Under the pieces are notes generated by a model. It saw nothing but the letters and a program-made list of their open reading frames with translations. It was not told the DNA's origin and did no database searches. A stretch of DNA of 64,000 nucleotides from Novosphingobium sp. (lineage in GTDB: Bacteria > Pseudomonadota > Alphaproteobacteria > Sphingomonadales > Sphingomonadaceae), in assembly GCF_030696665.1 (NCBI RefSeq), contig NZ_JAUYRV010000014.1:95113-159112 (forward strand), read 5' to 3'. A program made the position numbers and the translations under genes. Shown one piece after another: positions 62,315 to 64,000 of this stretch (positions within the stretch are counted from its first letter, which is position 1; each line of letters opens with the position of its first letter).

Positions 62315-63525
62315 CCCTGCGTAGAGCCGCCATCGTTGCCCCTATCCGCACTGCCGTTGGCAAGTTTGGCGGGGCGCTGTCCTCGCTGACCGCTGGCGAA
62401 CTGGGCGCGGTGGTTCTGAAAGCGCTGATGGAGCGCACCAAGATCGATCCGGCGCGGGTGGACGATGTGGTGTTTGCGCAAGGGTATGGGAATGGCGAAG
62501 CGCCGTGCATCGCGCACTGGTCATGGTTGCTGGCAGGGCTGCCCGAAGCGGTGCCGGGCTATCAGTTGGACCGGCGCTGCGGATCAGGGCTGCAAGCGAT
62601 CGTCAATGCGGCGATGATGGTGCAGACCGGGGTTTCCGACGTGGTGGTGGCGGGCGGCGTGGAGTCCATGTCCAACGTGGAGCACTATACCACCGACGTG
62701 CGCAAGGGTGTGCGCGCAGGATCGCTGACGCTGCATGACCGGCTGACGCGGGGGCGCGTGATGAGCCAGCCGGTGGAGCGCTATGGCGTGATCAGCGGGA
62801 TGATCGAGACGGCGGAGAATCTGGCCAAGGACTTCGGCATCAGCCGTGAGGCTTGCGATGCTTATGCTGCGCGCAGCCACCAGCGGGCAGCGGCGGCTTG
62901 GGCGGGCGGGCTGTTCCAGGATGAACTGGTGGCAGTGCCGGTGCCGCAGAAGAAGGGCGATCCGGTGATCTTCGCACATGACGAGGGGTATCGCGCGGAC
63001 GCTACGGCGGAATCGCTGGGCAAGTTGCGCGCGCTGGAAGGCGGCGTTGTGACGGCGGGCAATGCCAGCCAGCAGAACGATGCAGGGGCGGCATGTCTGG
63101 TCGTGGCGGAGGACAAGCTGGAGGAACTGGGGCTGGAGCCGATTGCGTGGTTCCATTCGTGGGCGGCGGCGGGCTGTGATCCTTCGCGGATGGGGTATGG
63201 CCCGGTGCCTGCCACCGAGCGGCTGTTTGCGCGCAATGGCTTATCGTGGTCTGACATCGACCTGATCGAACTGAATGAAGCCTTTGCGCCGCAGGTTCTG
63301 GCTTGCCTGAAAGGCTGGGGCTGGTCGGACGATGACAGCCGCCACGCCATGCTCAACGTCAACGGCTCGGGCATCTCGCTGGGCCATCCCCTCGGCGCGA
63401 CCGGCGGGCGCAATCTGGCCAACCGGACGCGCGAATTGCAGCGGCGCGGGGGGCGCTATGGGCTGGAGACGATGTGCATTGGCGGCGGTCAGGGGATTGC
63501 GGCGGTGTTCGAGGCGGCGCGGTGA
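62311..63525 (+). CDS. Acetyl-CoA acetyltransferase / 3-ketoacyl-CoA thiolase
   Basis: The 404-residue thiolase has the nucleophilic Cys90 in LDRRCGSGLQAI, NEAFAPQ, GHPLGATGGRN with the catalytic His, and the second Cys in MCIGGGQGIA. The loop GNGEAPCIAHWSWLLAGLPE ahead of the nucleophile differs from typical FadA or PhaA, hinting at a non-standard acyl substrate. It is coupled to CaiB (ATGA) and to the next acyl-CoA dehydrogenase (GTGA). Confidence 0.94.
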   Translation: MTLRRAAIVAPIRTAVGKFGGALSSLTAGELGAVVLKALMERTKIDPARVDDVVFAQGYGNGEAPCIAHWSWLLAGLPEAVPGYQLDRRCGSGLQAIVNAAMMVQTGVSDVVVAGGVESMSNVEHYTTDVRKGVRAGSLTLHDRLTRGRVMSQPVERYGVISGMIETAENLAKDFGISREACDAYAARSHQRAAAAWAGGLFQDELVAVPVPQKKGDPVIFAHDEGYRADATAESLGKLRALEGGVVTAGNASQQNDAGAACLVVAEDKLEELGLEPIAWFHSWAAAGCDPSRMGYGPVPATERLFARNGLSWSDIDLIELNEAFAPQVLACLKGWGWSDDDSRHAMLNVNGSGISLGHPLGATGGRNLANRTRELQRRGGRYGLETMCIGGGQGIAAVFEAAR

Positions 63526-64000
63526 TCCTCTCCCCCTACGACAGCGAGGACCACGGCGAAATCCGTGAAGGCGTTCGCAAATTGTGCGCGCAGTTTCCCG
63601 GCGAGTACTGGCGCAAGCTGGACGCGGCCCGCGAATATCCGACCGACTTCGTGAATGCCCTGACCGAAGCGGGATATCTTTCGGTGCTGATTCCTGATGA
63701 ATACGGCGGGTCCGGCCTTGGCCTTAGCGCGGCGGCGGCGATCCTTGAGACCGTGCAGGCCGAGGGCGGCAATGGCGGCGCGTGCCATGCGCAGATGTAC
63801 ACGATGGGCACGATCCTGCGACATGGGTCCGAGGAGCAAAAGCAGGCCTATCTGCCCAAGATCGCCAGCGGGGAACTGCGGTTGCAGGCCTTTGGCGTGA
63901 CCGAGCCGACCAGCGGGACCGACACGACCAGCCTTCGCACTTTTGCCCGGCGCGAGGGCGACGAGTACGTGGTCAATGGCCAGAAGATCTGGACCAGCCG
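63522..64000 (+). CDS. Acyl-CoA dehydrogenase (second), cut by window edge
   Basis: The frame runs from GTG 63522 to the window edge and shows 159 residues. VLIPDEYGGSGLGLSAAAAILE and FGVTEPTSGTDTTSLRTFA are the N-terminal helical and FAD-binding blocks of an acyl-CoA dehydrogenase. It overlaps the thiolase stop (GTGA). A second, different dehydrogenase in the operon suggests two desaturation steps or a heteromeric enzyme. Confidence 0.92.
   Translation, partial: MILSPYDSEDHGEIREGVRKLCAQFPGEYWRKLDAAREYPTDFVNALTEAGYLSVLIPDEYGGSGLGLSAAAAILETVQAEGGNGGACHAQMYTMGTILRHGSEEQKQAYLPKIASGELRLQAFGVTEPTSGTDTTSLRTFARREGDEYVVNGQKIWTS

Noticed and set aside
1..64000. CRISPR array, prophage, insertion sequence or defence island
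   Set aside because: No regularly spaced direct repeats, integrases, transposases, phage structural genes or nuclease/methylase pairs were seen; gene content is core-genome throughout.

Overview
The window is ordinary high-GC chromosomal DNA of an alphaproteobacterium, most likely a member of the Sphingomonadales (Novosphingobium-like). Evidence for this is the ubiquinone and aa3-oxidase gene content, the plant/alphaproteobacterial type of glutamate-cysteine ligase, DUF2794 and HdaA-like genes, an SMC rather than MukB, a TonB receptor facing a CoA-thioester catabolic cluster, and short GC-rich palindromic intergenic elements. The genus is an inference; no rRNA or tRNA gene is present to test it. 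Genes are tightly packed with many ATGA, GTGA and TGATG stop/start overlaps, and no gene-free stretch exceeds about 270 bases.

Layout. 1-3.7 kb: leftward operon mutY - Tat-exported serine hydrolase - nudC - FrnE-like thiol oxidoreductase (cut by the window edge). 3.7-9.5 kb: rightward DUF721, two DsbA-like proteins (one a lipoprotein) and smc. 9.5-14.3 kb: soxR with a soxS-like SoxR promoter pointing at an arylamine N-acetyltransferase gene, then ubiA, rsmE, gshA and a small monooxygenase-like gene. 14.3-20 kb: leftward ICMT-like membrane protein, bamB, its TPR partner, a glycosyltransferase and a hydrolase. 20-28.9 kb: selO, astD, small envelope proteins, rarD, pyrC, ygfZ, a TetR/metal-dependent-hydrolase pair and a GNAT. 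29-33.3 kb: rpmA/rplU and a pterin block (folB, a FolM-like reductase, moaA, moaD, moaE).

33.3-42.3 kb: leftward RlmI-like methyltransferase, thrC, and the cytochrome aa3 oxidase cluster ctaC-ctaD / ctaB-small ORF-ctaG-ctaE-DUF983-SURF1. 42.5-48.9 kb: rightward pyrE-pdxJ-acpS-lepB-AI-2E permease-DUF3089 hydrolase-ruvX-two thioesterases. 48.9-55.3 kb: DUF2794, cysE, hdaA and an exported HMA-like protein leftward; purM, a purN fused to a YjbR/MmcQ domain, and an MFS transporter rightward. 55.3-58.7 kb: small protein, TonB receptor and ndk. 58.8-64 kb: rightward acyl-CoA catabolic operon (SDR, acyl-CoA dehydrogenase, CoA-transferase, thiolase, second acyl-CoA dehydrogenase cut by the window edge).

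No insertion sequence, prophage, CRISPR array, toxin-antitoxin or defence island was seen. The observations most worth following are the SoxR-controlled acetyltransferase, the PurN-YjbR fusion, the dyad operator at the TonB-receptor promoter, the 130-bp palindromic element that supplies a ribosome-binding site inside the acyl-CoA operon, and the clustering of folate-type and molybdenum-type pterin genes.
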